Origin: a virus
Virus record (IMG/VR): IMGVR_UViG_3300036785_001048
Location: 1 to 48,929 of that record
Length of the DNA stretch: 48,929 nt
Reading direction: 5' to 3' (one strand)
The translations under genes and the position numbers were made by a program. Shown here in pieces: positions 13,421 through 22,055 of this stretch. Each line of letters starts with the position of its first letter. Position 1 is the first letter of the stretch. The notes beneath the pieces were generated by a model that worked only from the letters and a program-made list of their open reading frames with translations, was not told the DNA's origin and did not search any database.

Positions 13421-14818
13421 ATGGCGTTTACCCAGATCACCCTGGTCCACAGTTTCGAGACAAACGGCGGGTTCTTGACCTCGGTCCTGTCCGAGCCCAT
13501 GACCAATGGGACCCTGACCATCCCCAACGCGCCGCAAAATCATCAGTTGGAAGCCAATGGGGACATGAGCGTTACCCTGGAGGCGACCGACGACCCCGGG
13601 ACGACGACGGAGTCGGGCCAGCCGCCCACCTACAGTCTCTACCTCCAGCTTCCCGGAGCCCCCCAGCAGGTGGTAGTGACGGCGCTGCCTTCGGGGGCGC
13701 CGCTGGGGGTCATCGACTGGGACGAACTGCCCCTGACCGCAGGTGAGATCCCACCTGCCGCTCCCCAGACCATCATGACCCTGGGCGATGTCCTGGTATC
13801 GGGGAACCCGTCCGGGCCTGACAACGTCCTGTACTCGACGTCGACCACCGAGGCTACCTGGGGCACCTTGACCACGGTGGGCATCCAGGAGGAGCTGACC
13901 CCCTCGGCCCCTCTGGGTATCACCCTGGGCGGTACCGGCAATACTACGGGCTCGCCGGTAGGGGCGGCGAGCGGCGACCTGTCCGGGAACTACCCCGGCC
14001 CTCAGGTTACCACTACCCATCTGGCTGCCCCGTTGCCGATAAGCCAGGGAGGCACGGGGACGACCACCGGGGCCATGGCCATGCAAGTGGGGGGCGACCT
14101 GGGTGGGTACTTGCCCGACCCGGCAGTAGTAGCCCTGTCCGGGGTGGGGGTCTTTTTCCCCGCCGCCGCACCCGCTTCGACTACGGGCCAGACCGGTAAC
14201 TGGGCCTTTTCCCAGAACGGCACTATCTATTTCAAGGCCAGTGGGGGCTGGGTACCGTATACCACCTCTGGCCCTCAAGGGTCACAGGGGGCCATCGGGT
14301 CACAGGGGGGTATGGGGCCTCAGGGGCCTCAGGGTGCTCAAGGGGCATCCTCCAGCGTGGCCGGTCCTCAGGGCTCTCAGGGGCCTCAGGGCTCATCTGG
14401 GGCACAGGGCTCAGCGGGGGCTGCCGTCACCGGGCCCCAAGGTGTCCAAGGCGCTCAAGGCGCCCAGGGCGCGGTGGGGGTTCAAGGGGGCCAGGGCGTC
14501 CAGGGCGCTCAGGGGGCTCAGGGCGCGGCGGGGGCGGCGGTTACCGGGCCGCAGGGCGCTCAAGGCTACCAGGGCGTCCCCGGGGCCCAGGGCGTTCAAG
14601 GTACTCAAGGCGTCCAGGGTACTCAAGGCGTACAAGGTGTCCAGGGGCCCGCCGGGGCCGCGGTCACAGGACCGCAAGGGGCGCAGGGTACCCAGGGCGT
14701 CCAGGGCGTCCAGGGGTACCAGGGCGCGGCTATTACCGGATCTCAGGGCCCGCAAGGAGCCCAGGGGTCTCAAGGGGCTTTGGGCTCGCAAGGCCCTCAA
14801 GGGCCGCAGGGGGTTTAG
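13421..14818 (+). CDS. Collagen-like fibre protein
   Basis: A 465-residue protein from ATG 13421 with GGAGG upstream. The N-terminal ~170 residues are probably the virion-attachment domain. Two tail-fibre-type units follow (LGGTGNTTG with GDLSGNYPGPQV, then QGGTGTTTG with GDLGGYLPDPAV), then from ~285 to the C-terminus a Gly-X-Y tract of about 60 triplets with Gln almost always third. Collagen-like tracts in phage proteins form trimeric rods. No folded tip follows the tract, which is unusual because a C-terminal trimerisation domain is common. It may be a head fibre or an adhesin for mucus or surface sugars. Confidence 0.75.
   Translation: MAFTQITLVHSFETNGGFLTSVLSEPMTNGTLTIPNAPQNHQLEANGDMSVTLEATDDPGTTTESGQPPTYSLYLQLPGAPQQVVVTALPSGAPLGVIDWDELPLTAGEIPPAAPQTIMTLGDVLVSGNPSGPDNVLYSTSTTEATWGTLTTVGIQEELTPSAPLGITLGGTGNTTGSPVGAASGDLSGNYPGPQVTTTHLAAPLPISQGGTGTTTGAMAMQVGGDLGGYLPDPAVVALSGVGVFFPAAAPASTTGQTGNWAFSQNGTIYFKASGGWVPYTTSGPQGSQGAIGSQGGMGPQGPQGAQGASSSVAGPQGSQGPQGSSGAQGSAGAAVTGPQGVQGAQGAQGAVGVQGGQGVQGAQGAQGAAGAAVTGPQGAQGYQGVPGAQGVQGTQGVQGTQGVQGVQGPAGAAVTGPQGAQGTQGVQGVQGYQGAAITGSQGPQGAQGSQGALGSQGPQGPQGV
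14272..14815 (+). repeat. Gly-X-Gln collagen-like coding repeat
   Basis: About 60 imperfect 9-bp units (GGN NNN CAG/CAA) encode Gly-X-Gln triplets, broken at intervals by short GAAVTGPQG modules that suggest duplication of larger blocks. The region is prone to expansion and contraction. Confidence 0.8.
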
Positions 14819-14854
14819 GATGTTGGTTATGAGGCTCAAGATTTGGAGGACTAA

Positions 14855-15826
14855 ATGAGCACTGTCCCTCCCGCAACTGTCCCGGCTAACCCACCCATTA
14901 CCCCACCGGCCAGCCTGACCGAGTTTGCTTATGTGCCCCAGGGGACCATGAACCCGGTTGGTATCACCATTAACATAGGCGGGGTGCCTACCGATGCCGA
15001 CACCGGTACCGATGTCACGGTATCGATCTACGCCGTCCCCTACCCGGCTACTACAGCGCAAATAAACGAAGACCTGCCCAACCCGCTATGGACCGGGGTG
15101 GCCACCTGGGCCCAGACAGGGACGTACGAAATAGTCCCGAACGCCGTGGGCGGGGCCCTGGTCCCCGGTTATTACCGCTTTGACTGGAACTTTACTCTAG
15201 GAGGTAAGCCTTACACCACCTACTCGTACATCCAGGTAGGCCCACCTTCCCCGTGCTATGACGCTTTGGCCCCCCCATTTGTGAACGCCGTCGAGAATGT
15301 CTGGCTCAAGTTTGCCGATGTTTATGATTCCGGGTTTGGGGGGCCGTACCTGACCGTCTGGTACAACCAGCACTTTGGCCGGGGCCGGGTGGCCCAGCTC
15401 ATGGAACAATCGGTCTGGCACCTCAACAACATGGCTCAGCCAGCTAGCAATTACAGCATCACCGGGATCGCCCCTATGGGTGGAGGAGCACCTTTGTTCC
15501 CGCTCAATTCCTGGGCTGGCCTGCTCAATACCGCTGCCACCGTTGAGGTACTCAAGCATCTTATGAGGAGTTATGTGGAAGAGCCCATCGTGGTGGGCAA
15601 TGTCAGTGTGCGCCTGGACCGGCGCGACTACATGCAACGCTGGGGCTCCATGCTGGCCGATGAACAGGCTTTGTTGCAAAGTCAATTGTCCGTGTTCAAG
15701 GTCCAGTCGATGTTCAACGGTACGCCCCGGGCTCTCATCCAGGGCGGGGCGTTCGGGTCCTACGGAGTGCCTCGTTATATCGGCTCCATCCCTGCTAGGC
15801 CTCTTTACATGAATAGATGGTTCTAG
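14855..15826 (+). CDS. Putative neck/connector or minor structural protein
   Basis: A 323-residue protein from ATG 14855 with GGAGGA upstream. The N-terminal ~135 residues are beta-rich and resemble an Ig-like or carbohydrate-binding module (GTYEIVPNAVGGALVPGYYRFDW). The C-terminal ~190 residues are mostly helical, with LMEQSVWHLNNMAQP, TVEVLKHLMRSYVEEP and RRDYMQRWGSMLADEQALL, a pattern I associate with head-to-tail adaptor or minor structural proteins of large actinophages. The next gene, an HNH nuclease, overlaps its last 10 nt. Exact position in the virion is inferred. Confidence 0.5.
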   Translation: MSTVPPATVPANPPITPPASLTEFAYVPQGTMNPVGITINIGGVPTDADTGTDVTVSIYAVPYPATTAQINEDLPNPLWTGVATWAQTGTYEIVPNAVGGALVPGYYRFDWNFTLGGKPYTTYSYIQVGPPSPCYDALAPPFVNAVENVWLKFADVYDSGFGGPYLTVWYNQHFGRGRVAQLMEQSVWHLNNMAQPASNYSITGIAPMGGGAPLFPLNSWAGLLNTAATVEVLKHLMRSYVEEPIVVGNVSVRLDRRDYMQRWGSMLADEQALLQSQLSVFKVQSMFNGTPRALIQGGAFGSYGVPRYIGSIPARPLYMNRWF

Positions 15827-16590
15827 AAACCCTGCTGGTAGATGACTTGAACTGTTGGTTTAGGGTCAGTATTCTGGGCCTTATGAGGAATAATAAGTAT
15901 GCCCGGTATTACAGCATGGCAGCTTTGGAGCGCGCTGTTGTCCGATATGAACTCCAAATTGATCGCTCGGGAGGTCCAGAAGCCTGCCATCCTTGGATAG
16001 GTCGGTTCAAACATGATGGTTTGCCTTACGGTCAATTTGCCGATGAGAAGGGACGGACTGTCAGTGCTCACCGTTGGGGCTATAAGCAATTCATAGGCCC
16101 TATTCCTGAAGGTGAAGAAGTCCGACATACTTGTGATAATCCAGGTTGTCAGAACCGAAGGCATTGGCTGCTTGGCATCCCTCAGGACAATATCGATGAC
16201 AGGACAGAACGAGAGCGTCACGCTAGAGGCCATAGGGCTGGGCGTTCTAAATTGACTGAGGATGATGTGCGTCAGATCAGAGAGCTTTTATCAAGTGGTA
16301 TATCTCAAGTAGATATTGCTGCTCAATTTGAGGTAACGGTTCAATCCATTTACTCCATAGCTCATGGTCAGAGTTGGAATTGGTTTGAGAAGGAGAATCA
16401 AGATGGTAGTGGTACTGGCTATGCCATAGGTTCGCGGAATAAGAGTACTGTTCTGACTGAGGATGACGTGCGCGTCATAAAGCGAATGTTGGCCGCAGGG
16501 GAACTCCAAAAGGTTGTGGCAGAGATGTTCGGAGTAGGGAATAACACGATCAGTGCTATTGCTACCGGTAAAACCTGGGGTTGGCTATGA
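15817..16590 (+). CDS. Free-standing HNH homing endonuclease
   Basis: A 257-residue protein with an HNH core around HTCDNPGCQNRRHW (H104, C106, C111, N113, H116), followed by two copies of a DNA-binding repeat (LTEDDVRQIRELLSSG...VDIAAQF and LTEDDVRVIKRMLAAGE...VAEMFG), each with an HTH-like end ending in GxxWxW. This is the usual plan of phage homing nucleases. The start is uncertain: ATG 15817 overlaps the preceding gene and has no ribosome binding site, and ATG 15916 begins nearer the domain. Base composition is clearly more AT-rich than the neighbours, a sign of transfer. It inserts between two neck genes, and its stop overlaps the next start (ATGA). Confidence 0.85.
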   Translation: MVLETLLVDDLNCWFRVSILGLMRNNKYARYYSMAALERAVVRYELQIDRSGGPEACHPWIGRFKHDGLPYGQFADEKGRTVSAHRWGYKQFIGPIPEGEEVRHTCDNPGCQNRRHWLLGIPQDNIDDRTERERHARGHRAGRSKLTEDDVRQIRELLSSGISQVDIAAQFEVTVQSIYSIAHGQSWNWFEKENQDGSGTGYAIGSRNKSTVLTEDDVRVIKRMLAAGELQKVVAEMFGVGNNTISAIATGKTWGWL

Positions 16591-17279
16591 GTTTTGTCTA
16601 CCCGCCTGCGGTCAACCCGGCGATCCGCCAACCCTGGGCGGCGGATGTCCGGGCCTGGGAAGTGGCTAATGAACGGTTCCGGGCCAATGAAGCCTTTTGG
16701 CGTTTCGGAGAACTAGCCGCTCTGGTCTCCATGTGGTCGCTCAAGGATTTCCAGGCGGGCCGGGTCGGTGCCTGCCCGACCTGTAATTTCAATGACAACG
16801 TCATTTCCTCGGTTTATGTCCAGCCTAGTTTTGAGAAATGCCCGACCTGTTTTGGGGTGAAGTACGCCGGGGCTCACGGTGGGGTGAAGAGCTTCTTGAT
16901 CAAACCCACCCTATGGACCTGGGGGGAAGAGAACACCCAGTGGGAACGACGAGGGGAGGTGGAGCGCCAGGAGGGTTCGGTGATCGTCCCCGGCACCAGC
17001 TTTTTGCAAGTGCGTGACTACGTTTTCCGGGGGGACGGGTACCGGTTCCAGGTATTGTCCTGGACAGGCTCTCATCTGGCCAGTGGGCTCTCCTCCAAGG
17101 CCCACACCGCTACGGCGCTGACCTATGTGTGCAACGTGGCCCGGGAAGACCCGGCCTCGTCCCCGGCCTACATTATCCCGCCCGGGACCGAAGTCCTGGA
17201 ACAGGTACTGGACCCGTCCTTCCTGCGCTGGCCCCCGCTGGACGAGGCCCCACCTTTGCTCCAGGGGCCGCAGTACTAA
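16587..17279 (+). CDS. Putative head-closure/neck protein with zinc knuckle
   Basis: A 230-residue protein; ATG 16587 overlaps the nuclease stop. After a helical N-terminus (DVRAWEVANERFRANEAFWRF) come two CxxC pairs (CPTCNF and CPTCFG) about 25 residues apart, probably a structural zinc site. A beta-rich part follows (GTSFLQVRDYVFRGDGYRFQV), and the C-terminus is Pro-rich. Phage neck proteins near the connector often have this size and a beta-barrel core. Placement between the connector candidate and the tail-completion candidate supports a neck role, but the family is not recognised. Confidence 0.5.
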   Translation: MSFVYPPAVNPAIRQPWAADVRAWEVANERFRANEAFWRFGELAALVSMWSLKDFQAGRVGACPTCNFNDNVISSVYVQPSFEKCPTCFGVKYAGAHGGVKSFLIKPTLWTWGEENTQWERRGEVERQEGSVIVPGTSFLQVRDYVFRGDGYRFQVLSWTGSHLASGLSSKAHTATALTYVCNVAREDPASSPAYIIPPGTEVLEQVLDPSFLRWPPLDEAPPLLQGPQY

Positions 17280-17295
17280 TGTCATCGGACTATGC

Positions 17296-17301
17296 CATAA
17301 T
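17296..17301 (+). promoter_or_regulatory. -10 box 6 nt before the start of the 17308 gene
   Basis: CATAAT ends 6 nt before ATG 17308, the spacing expected for a leaderless transcript. GGAGG is present but only 1 nt from the ATG, too close for a normal Shine-Dalgarno. No clear -35 was found. Confidence 0.4.
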
Positions 17302-17307
17302 GGAGGC

Positions 17308-17676
17308 ATGAAGACTTATCGCGGTTACAACGAAGGCGGCGACACATCCTCCTCTCACTTGGTCACTGTCAGCTACGACGTGGTCCCGGGCTGCCCGGTA
17401 CGAGAGCACATGCTGGAGCACCGGGCCCACCACAGCCCGACCGGGTTCAGTTGGGGGTACGGCGGGAGCGGCCCCGCCGACTTGGCCCGCTCCATTCTGT
17501 GGGATTTTCTCAACGCCGAGCCCGCCCCCTGGGTGTACCAGGCGTTCAAGTTCGCCTACGTGGCCCGCTGGCCCCAGGATGGTGGTTGGACTTTGACCGC
17601 GGAGGAGATCAGGCAGTGGCTCCTGGGGGAGGAACACGAGAACCCCAACCGGAGCCCTCTAGCCGAAAGGTTCTAA
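17308..17676 (+). CDS. DUF6166-like protein
   Basis: A 122-residue protein from ATG 17308. It has the pattern of small phage and plasmid proteins of the DUF6166 type: FSWGYGGSGPADLARSILWDF (residues ~48-68), then YQAFKFAYVARWPQDGGWTL and a final TAEEIRQWL. The biochemical role of the family is unknown to me. It sits in the neck module but, with its own -10 box and non-structural look, is probably a moron gene expressed separately from the virion genes. The family assignment is from memory. Confidence 0.6.
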   Translation: MKTYRGYNEGGDTSSSHLVTVSYDVVPGCPVREHMLEHRAHHSPTGFSWGYGGSGPADLARSILWDFLNAEPAPWVYQAFKFAYVARWPQDGGWTLTAEEIRQWLLGEEHENPNRSPLAERF

Positions 17677-17692
17677 AACCAAAGGAGGCTGC

Positions 17693-17899
17693 ATGCAAGT
17701 GCTTAGCCTGCTATCAGACATAGAGCTGGTGCCCAAGGACCCGGCCCCTCTACCTCAGCGGAACCTAGCCCGGCCCATACTGTGCCCGCTGTGCCACTCC
17801 CGCCAGGATGAGTCCCACTACTGTCATGGCTTAGGCCGCTCAGAGGTCATCCTGGGCGTTGGGTACGCCGATAGCGAGATGCGCCTGGTCCAGACCTGA
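17693..17899 (+). CDS. Small Cys-containing hypothetical protein
   Basis: A 68-residue protein from ATG 17693 with AAAGGAGG 6 nt upstream. It has CPLCHSRQDESHYCHG, a possible zinc-binding cluster, in the middle. It is probably co-transcribed with the DUF6166-like gene 16 bp upstream. No family recognised. Confidence 0.5.
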   Translation: MQVLSLLSDIELVPKDPAPLPQRNLARPILCPLCHSRQDESHYCHGLGRSEVILGVGYADSEMRLVQT

Positions 17900-17938
17900 A
17901 CGGGGCTGAGATCGCCTCCTAGGGGCCTTAGAAGGAAT

Positions 17939-18607
17939 GTGGCCCCTAGGAACCCCGACCGGATGGTCTACATAGCTCGTGAGGTGGGGATCGAGGAGGC
18001 TTACGAGACGGCCCTGTTAGCCGTGTTCTATGCCCGGTCTTTGTGCCCCAAGTTGACCGGGATGGGGGCGTCGGGTATCGAGCCCATCTTCGGGGAGGGG
18101 TACTTCGGGTTGACCTGGACCATGCCCTACATCTGGATCCAGAACGCCGGGGCCCGTCCCTTCTTGATGCGGAGCCTGGCCGGTAAGACCATCCCCATGT
18201 GGATAGACGACCCCACTGGTAAAGAGGCCCGGGACAACCCCCATGCCCAGACCCGGGTGACCGAGTCGGGCCGGTCCCAGGTGCTCATTTTCCGTAAGGC
18301 GGCGCCTATTGGGTCAAGGAAGATCGTAAAGCGCCGGGGCCCGGGTGGGGTCATGATCTCGGTGGACGTGCCCCGCTCTTACCCGGGGGCGGCGGGCCGC
18401 ATCGCTAATCGGGAGGCTCCCTCTCCCTGGACTACCCAGGGACGTATAGGGGGCCGGATCGCTCAGGGCAACATCGGTATCCGCTGGTACTTCCCGGGCT
18501 TGTCCCCTCGGCATTTTCTCCAGCAGGGCCTGGAGCAGGCGGCGGCGATGATCGGGGCCCGGGGCCATATCAGCCTGGGTTATGACTGGAGTGCCCCCGC
18601 CACCTAA
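17939..18607 (+). CDS. Putative tail-completion (HK97 gp10-like) protein
   Basis: A 222-residue protein from GTG 17939 with AAGGA upstream. Residues ~15-95 (ARSLCPKLTG, PIFGEGYFGLTW, PYIWIQNAGARPFLMRSLAGK, IPMWIDDPTG) recall tail-completion proteins of large actinophages: a helix, then a beta-sandwich with an aromatic loop. The C-terminal end ends in a helical region (SPRHFLQQGLEQAAAMIG). It lies between the head-closure candidate and the tail-terminator candidate, as expected for the HK97 gp10 position, with an endonuclease gene inserted directly after it. Confidence 0.5.
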   Translation: MAPRNPDRMVYIAREVGIEEAYETALLAVFYARSLCPKLTGMGASGIEPIFGEGYFGLTWTMPYIWIQNAGARPFLMRSLAGKTIPMWIDDPTGKEARDNPHAQTRVTESGRSQVLIFRKAAPIGSRKIVKRRGPGGVMISVDVPRSYPGAAGRIANREAPSPWTTQGRIGGRIAQGNIGIRWYFPGLSPRHFLQQGLEQAAAMIGARGHISLGYDWSAPAT

Positions 18608-18665
18608 GGGCAGGAGGTCGAAGTATGACTGGTCTGCCCATGCCATCTAAGGTACCGTTTTTGGC

Positions 18666-19220
18666 ATGGGTAAGAGTCCATTTTTCTGTACTGCCATGAA
18701 CGGTTCTGTGCCTTGTATCAATCCACTTCTATCCAGAGGGGTTTGTTCTGGGCATTATTGGCGATTGACACAGAAGGGAAGCCTTTTTGAAGAGGTCCCT
18801 CTGCGGTCCATTCAGAAAGACAAGGACAAAGAGAAAGGCGCTCAATGTGGGACTTACGCTGGAGCGGCGGTCCACAAGCGCCAGGCGAAAGCTCTCTGCG
18901 AACCATGTCGTATAGCTGTCGCGGAAAATGCAAGACGACTTTACCGTAAACCTCGTGACGAGATTTTCGACTTGTTATTTGAGGTTCAGGGGAGACGTTG
19001 CGCTATCTGTGGTACGTCCGATCCAGGTAAGCGAGAATGGCACCTTGACCATGATCATAATTGTTGTCGGTCACCCAAAATTTGTCCAGCCTGTGCCAGA
19101 GGAGTGTTGTGTATGGGATGTAATCTTGGGCTCGGGAACTTCAAAGACAATAAGAATGCGCTTCGCAAAGCGATAGCTTATTTAGAGGATCCCCCACGTA
19201 GGAAATTAGTAGGAGGTTAG
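18666..19220 (+). CDS. Recombination endonuclease VII-type (His-Me finger) nuclease
   Basis: A 184-residue protein. The C-terminal half carries the endonuclease VII signature: RRCAICG, then HLDHDH, then RGVLCMGCNLGLGNFKDN, with paired CxxC zinc ligands and the catalytic DHDH histidines, ending in AIAYLED. The N-terminal half has further Cys/His (CSGHYWR, CEPCR) and may bind DNA. In T4 the relative resolves branched DNA; stand-alone copies between genes usually act as homing nucleases. It is more AT-rich than its neighbours, and no ribosome binding site is obvious before ATG 18666. It is the second mobile-type nuclease in the neck region. Confidence 0.85.
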   Translation: MGKSPFFCTAMNGSVPCINPLLSRGVCSGHYWRLTQKGSLFEEVPLRSIQKDKDKEKGAQCGTYAGAAVHKRQAKALCEPCRIAVAENARRLYRKPRDEIFDLLFEVQGRRCAICGTSDPGKREWHLDHDHNCCRSPKICPACARGVLCMGCNLGLGNFKDNKNALRKAIAYLEDPPRRKLVGG

Positions 19221-19257
19221 CGCGGTCTTTCTTGTACAGCTGAAGACGGCCATTACC

Positions 19258-19893
19258 ATGGCCCTGCGCGAAGTTTTTCAAGCTGATTACCCGGTGGCCG
19301 ATTTTCGGAACCTGCCCATTTCCATCGAGTTCCCATATCAAGAGCAAATGTACCCGGGCGTATGGGTGACCTGGGACCCGGTAGGCAATGTCTCTAAGGC
19401 GGGTATCGACAACTACATGTACGGGCCACCCGAGCCCACCAGCGACACCAATAACAACATCTTGTTCCGGTACCGGTTCAGTGGTTATTCCATGTACACC
19501 ATCGGGGCGCTCACCTCCATGCAGCGGGACCGGCTGTACGACGAGCTGACCAGAGTTTTCCTGATGAGCGGGGACCCTAATGTGGAGAGTTTTCGTCAGT
19601 ACGTGGAAGATAACCCCTACATCGCCATGAACATGGACTTCGACAATATCTCCACTCGCGGTATGGCCGAGAACCCGGGGACCCCGTGGGGGACTAACGA
19701 TTTCATTTACGAGGCGACCTTGGCCATTGAAACAGTAGGCGAGTTTATCAGCGACGAGTACTTCACCAGCCTGGTGCCTTTGTCCTCTATCATTACCACC
19801 GGCCAGGGCCTGGAGTTCCAGAGCACTACCAACCTTACGGGCCCGGTCATCGAGACCGACTTCCCGGTCAATATACAAGTTACGCCTCATTGA
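19258..19893 (+). CDS. Putative tail terminator / neck protein
   Basis: A 211-residue protein from ATG 19258. The ribosome binding site is weak (GAAGACGG). It is a mixed alpha/beta protein with a helix-containing central part (TSMQRDRLYDELTRVFLMSG) and a conserved-looking PWGTNDFIYEATLAIETVGEF region, as in tail terminators that cap the tube and meet the neck. The gene just before the sheath is normally the tail terminator in myoviruses. The name rests on gene order and size, not on a recognised motif. Confidence 0.45.
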   Translation: MALREVFQADYPVADFRNLPISIEFPYQEQMYPGVWVTWDPVGNVSKAGIDNYMYGPPEPTSDTNNNILFRYRFSGYSMYTIGALTSMQRDRLYDELTRVFLMSGDPNVESFRQYVEDNPYIAMNMDFDNISTRGMAENPGTPWGTNDFIYEATLAIETVGEFISDEYFTSLVPLSSIITTGQGLEFQSTTNLTGPVIETDFPVNIQVTPH

Positions 19894-19927
19894 GGCCGTA
19901 CCAAGGGATAGCCGAAGGAGGTCCAGT

Positions 19928-21415
19928 TTGACCACTGTTGATTTGAATACGGGTTACTTGGCCCCGGGGGTTTATGTCCAGGCCATCCAGACGCCGACCC
20001 CCACTACAGCCTCTTTGGCCGCGGATATCATCGCCATTGTAGGCCCCGCTAATGGCTGGATTTCCTTTACCGACGCCATGACTTTGTCGGGGACGACGGC
20101 CAAACCGTTGTCCCAACAAGGCATCAACCAGGCCACCATCGTGGTCACCGATACCAATGGTGTGGTCCAGGCCCCCAGTAACTACACCATTGCCCAGACC
20201 GGTACGCCGCCCAATGTCATCACCACCATCAAATTGGCGGCGGGCACCACCATGACCACCACTCAGGTGTACTACATCACGTACTCCTTTACCGACGCCA
20301 ATTATTACACTCCTCAGGTTTTTTATGATCAGCAAACGCTGTTCAATGTGTTTGGGGTCCCCTTTACGGCTGCCGGGGGTGTCGCCTCTCCCATCTCCTT
20401 GGCGGGGATGTTGGCCCTCCAGGGAGCGGCCATGGTGGTCATTATGCCCACCCAGGACACGGGCGGGGTAGCCACCCGGACGGGCCTGTCCAACGCCTAT
20501 GTGCAATTGGAGCCCATCGATGGGGTCGACCTCATCGTCCCTCTTCCGGTAGGCATGATGGGTACGCCTGGCGCCCCCGGGGACATCATGAACGTGGCTG
20601 CTGACCTGGCTGCCCATTGCAGCAAGATGTCGGGGCCGTCGATCTCCTATCCCCGCACCGGCATTGTTGGTTACGAGACCGGGGTCACGGTAGCTCCCGA
20701 CACCTGCGCGGCGTCGGTGAACAACATGAGGATCTTGATGGTGTGGCCTAACTCTTTTGGCTATTACAACGGCGTGGCCAACCAGACCTTTAATGTGGGC
20801 GGCTATTACGCCGCGGCCAAGATGGCTGCCATCCTGGCTTCTCAACCCGTTAGCCAGGGCCTGACCCGCTCGATGATCCCTGGTTTTACCGGTATCCCCA
20901 ATAGCGTCCTGTCCACTATGACCGTGCCCTACAAGAACCAGCTGTCGGCGGCGGGAGTGGCGGTTATCGAACCGGCCCGGGGGACGGGGGCCTTGTGGTG
21001 CCGCCATGGTACCAGCACAGCCCCGGCCAATACCATGACCCGGGAGTTCTCCCTGGTGCGTTGTTCAGACGCCATCTTGGAAGAATTCGTGAATTCATAC
21101 AACAATGCCGGGCTTATCGGGGACCCGATCACCTCCGACTTATTGACCATTATCAGTTCCTTGGGTACCAGTTGCTTGGAATACCTCATGGCCCAGCAAA
21201 TAATCGCCGGGTATACTCCACCTTCGGTTACCCAGAACCCCGGCAACCCTGATGAAGTTGATGTGTCGTTCGGTTACAGCCCCATGTACCCGCTCAACAT
21301 CATCAACGTCACGTATGCCATTACCCAGACCACCGGTACTATTTCCCCCACTACCGGGGCCACTGGTTCGGCTGGTACTTCGGCATACTCAGGCTCCAGC
21401 ATTTCATCCTCGTAA
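19928..21415 (+). CDS. Contractile tail sheath protein
   Basis: A 495-residue protein from TTG 19928, with AAGGAGG 6 nt upstream. It begins with the typical sheath start (YLAPGVYVQAIQTPTPTTAS). The middle has beta-rich insertions, and the last third has the conserved sheath fold (SAAGVAVIEPARG...LWCRHGTSTAP, TREFSLVRCSDAILEEFVNSY, and SPMYPLNIINVTYAI near the end). A short Ser/Thr/Gly-rich tail ends it. It establishes the virus as a myovirus. It is followed 10 bp later by the tube gene, the standard order. Confidence 0.9.
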   Translation: MTTVDLNTGYLAPGVYVQAIQTPTPTTASLAADIIAIVGPANGWISFTDAMTLSGTTAKPLSQQGINQATIVVTDTNGVVQAPSNYTIAQTGTPPNVITTIKLAAGTTMTTTQVYYITYSFTDANYYTPQVFYDQQTLFNVFGVPFTAAGGVASPISLAGMLALQGAAMVVIMPTQDTGGVATRTGLSNAYVQLEPIDGVDLIVPLPVGMMGTPGAPGDIMNVAADLAAHCSKMSGPSISYPRTGIVGYETGVTVAPDTCAASVNNMRILMVWPNSFGYYNGVANQTFNVGGYYAAAKMAAILASQPVSQGLTRSMIPGFTGIPNSVLSTMTVPYKNQLSAAGVAVIEPARGTGALWCRHGTSTAPANTMTREFSLVRCSDAILEEFVNSYNNAGLIGDPITSDLLTIISSLGTSCLEYLMAQQIIAGYTPPSVTQNPGNPDEVDVSFGYSPMYPLNIINVTYAITQTTGTISPTTGATGSAGTSAYSGSSISSS

Positions 21416-21425
21416 GGAGTAGCTC

Positions 21426-22052
21426 GTGCCACAGACCCAATCTCGTATAGTCGGTTCTGGGTTTACCGTCTTTCATTTTGATAGTCAGCCCATTGCTTTC
21501 TTGGACGAGGTCCAAGATTCAGGTCAGGCTCCCATCCGTCAATATGAAGCCGTTACCCCGCTGGGAGATTATTTTCCCCGTGAGTTTGCCTTACCCCGGG
21601 TCAAGGCTGAAGGGACGCTCCAATTTACTATTCGAGAACTGTGGAACAACCCGGTGTGGTGGGCGTTGTCCGGGTTCCTGAATACTTACAACATCATCGA
21701 TGTTTACAATTACCAGGCGTGGCACCCGCAGCCTATTACGGCCAGTACCATCATCAAAAAGCCTTATGGTATCGCGGAGCCTACCAGTGGTTCTACCGCC
21801 AACGCTAAACCCAGAGGTTGGACTTACAACAATGTCAACCTCATCACCATCGATGACCGGGAGATTATCCAGATCGGGGCGCTGACTATGCCCCGCACCA
21901 TTACTGCCGTGTACAGCAACAAGATCTTCTTCCCTGGTCCCAGTTATAATACTGCCACTGACGGCGAACCCGTACCGAAGTACTCTTCCACTAACGGCAA
22001 CCAGCCTGGTCCTACCCCTCAGTTCACGGCCTTGACACGCTCAATCGTATAA
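21426..22052 (+). CDS. Tail tube protein
   Basis: A 208-residue protein from GTG 21426 with AAGGAG upstream. It is beta-rich (FTVFHFDSQPIAFLDEV near residues 13-29, LPRVKAEGTLQFTIRELWN, TMPRTITAVYSNKIFF), consistent with the fold that stacks into the inner tube through which DNA passes. Its place immediately after the sheath and before the tail assembly chaperones is diagnostic in myoviruses. Confidence 0.8.
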   Translation: MPQTQSRIVGSGFTVFHFDSQPIAFLDEVQDSGQAPIRQYEAVTPLGDYFPREFALPRVKAEGTLQFTIRELWNNPVWWALSGFLNTYNIIDVYNYQAWHPQPITASTIIKKPYGIAEPTSGSTANAKPRGWTYNNVNLITIDDREIIQIGALTMPRTITAVYSNKIFFPGPSYNTATDGEPVPKYSSTNGNQPGPTPQFTALTRSIV

Positions 22053-22055
22053 CTC

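Noticed and set aside
13421-14818. Diversity-generating retroelement target considered for the fibre genes
   Set aside because: No reverse transcriptase or template/variable repeat pair was seen in the window.
19880-21007. A 375-codon minus-strand frame opposite the tail sheath
   Set aside because: It is rich in Gly, Arg, His and Asp without domain patterns, opposite a clear sheath gene.
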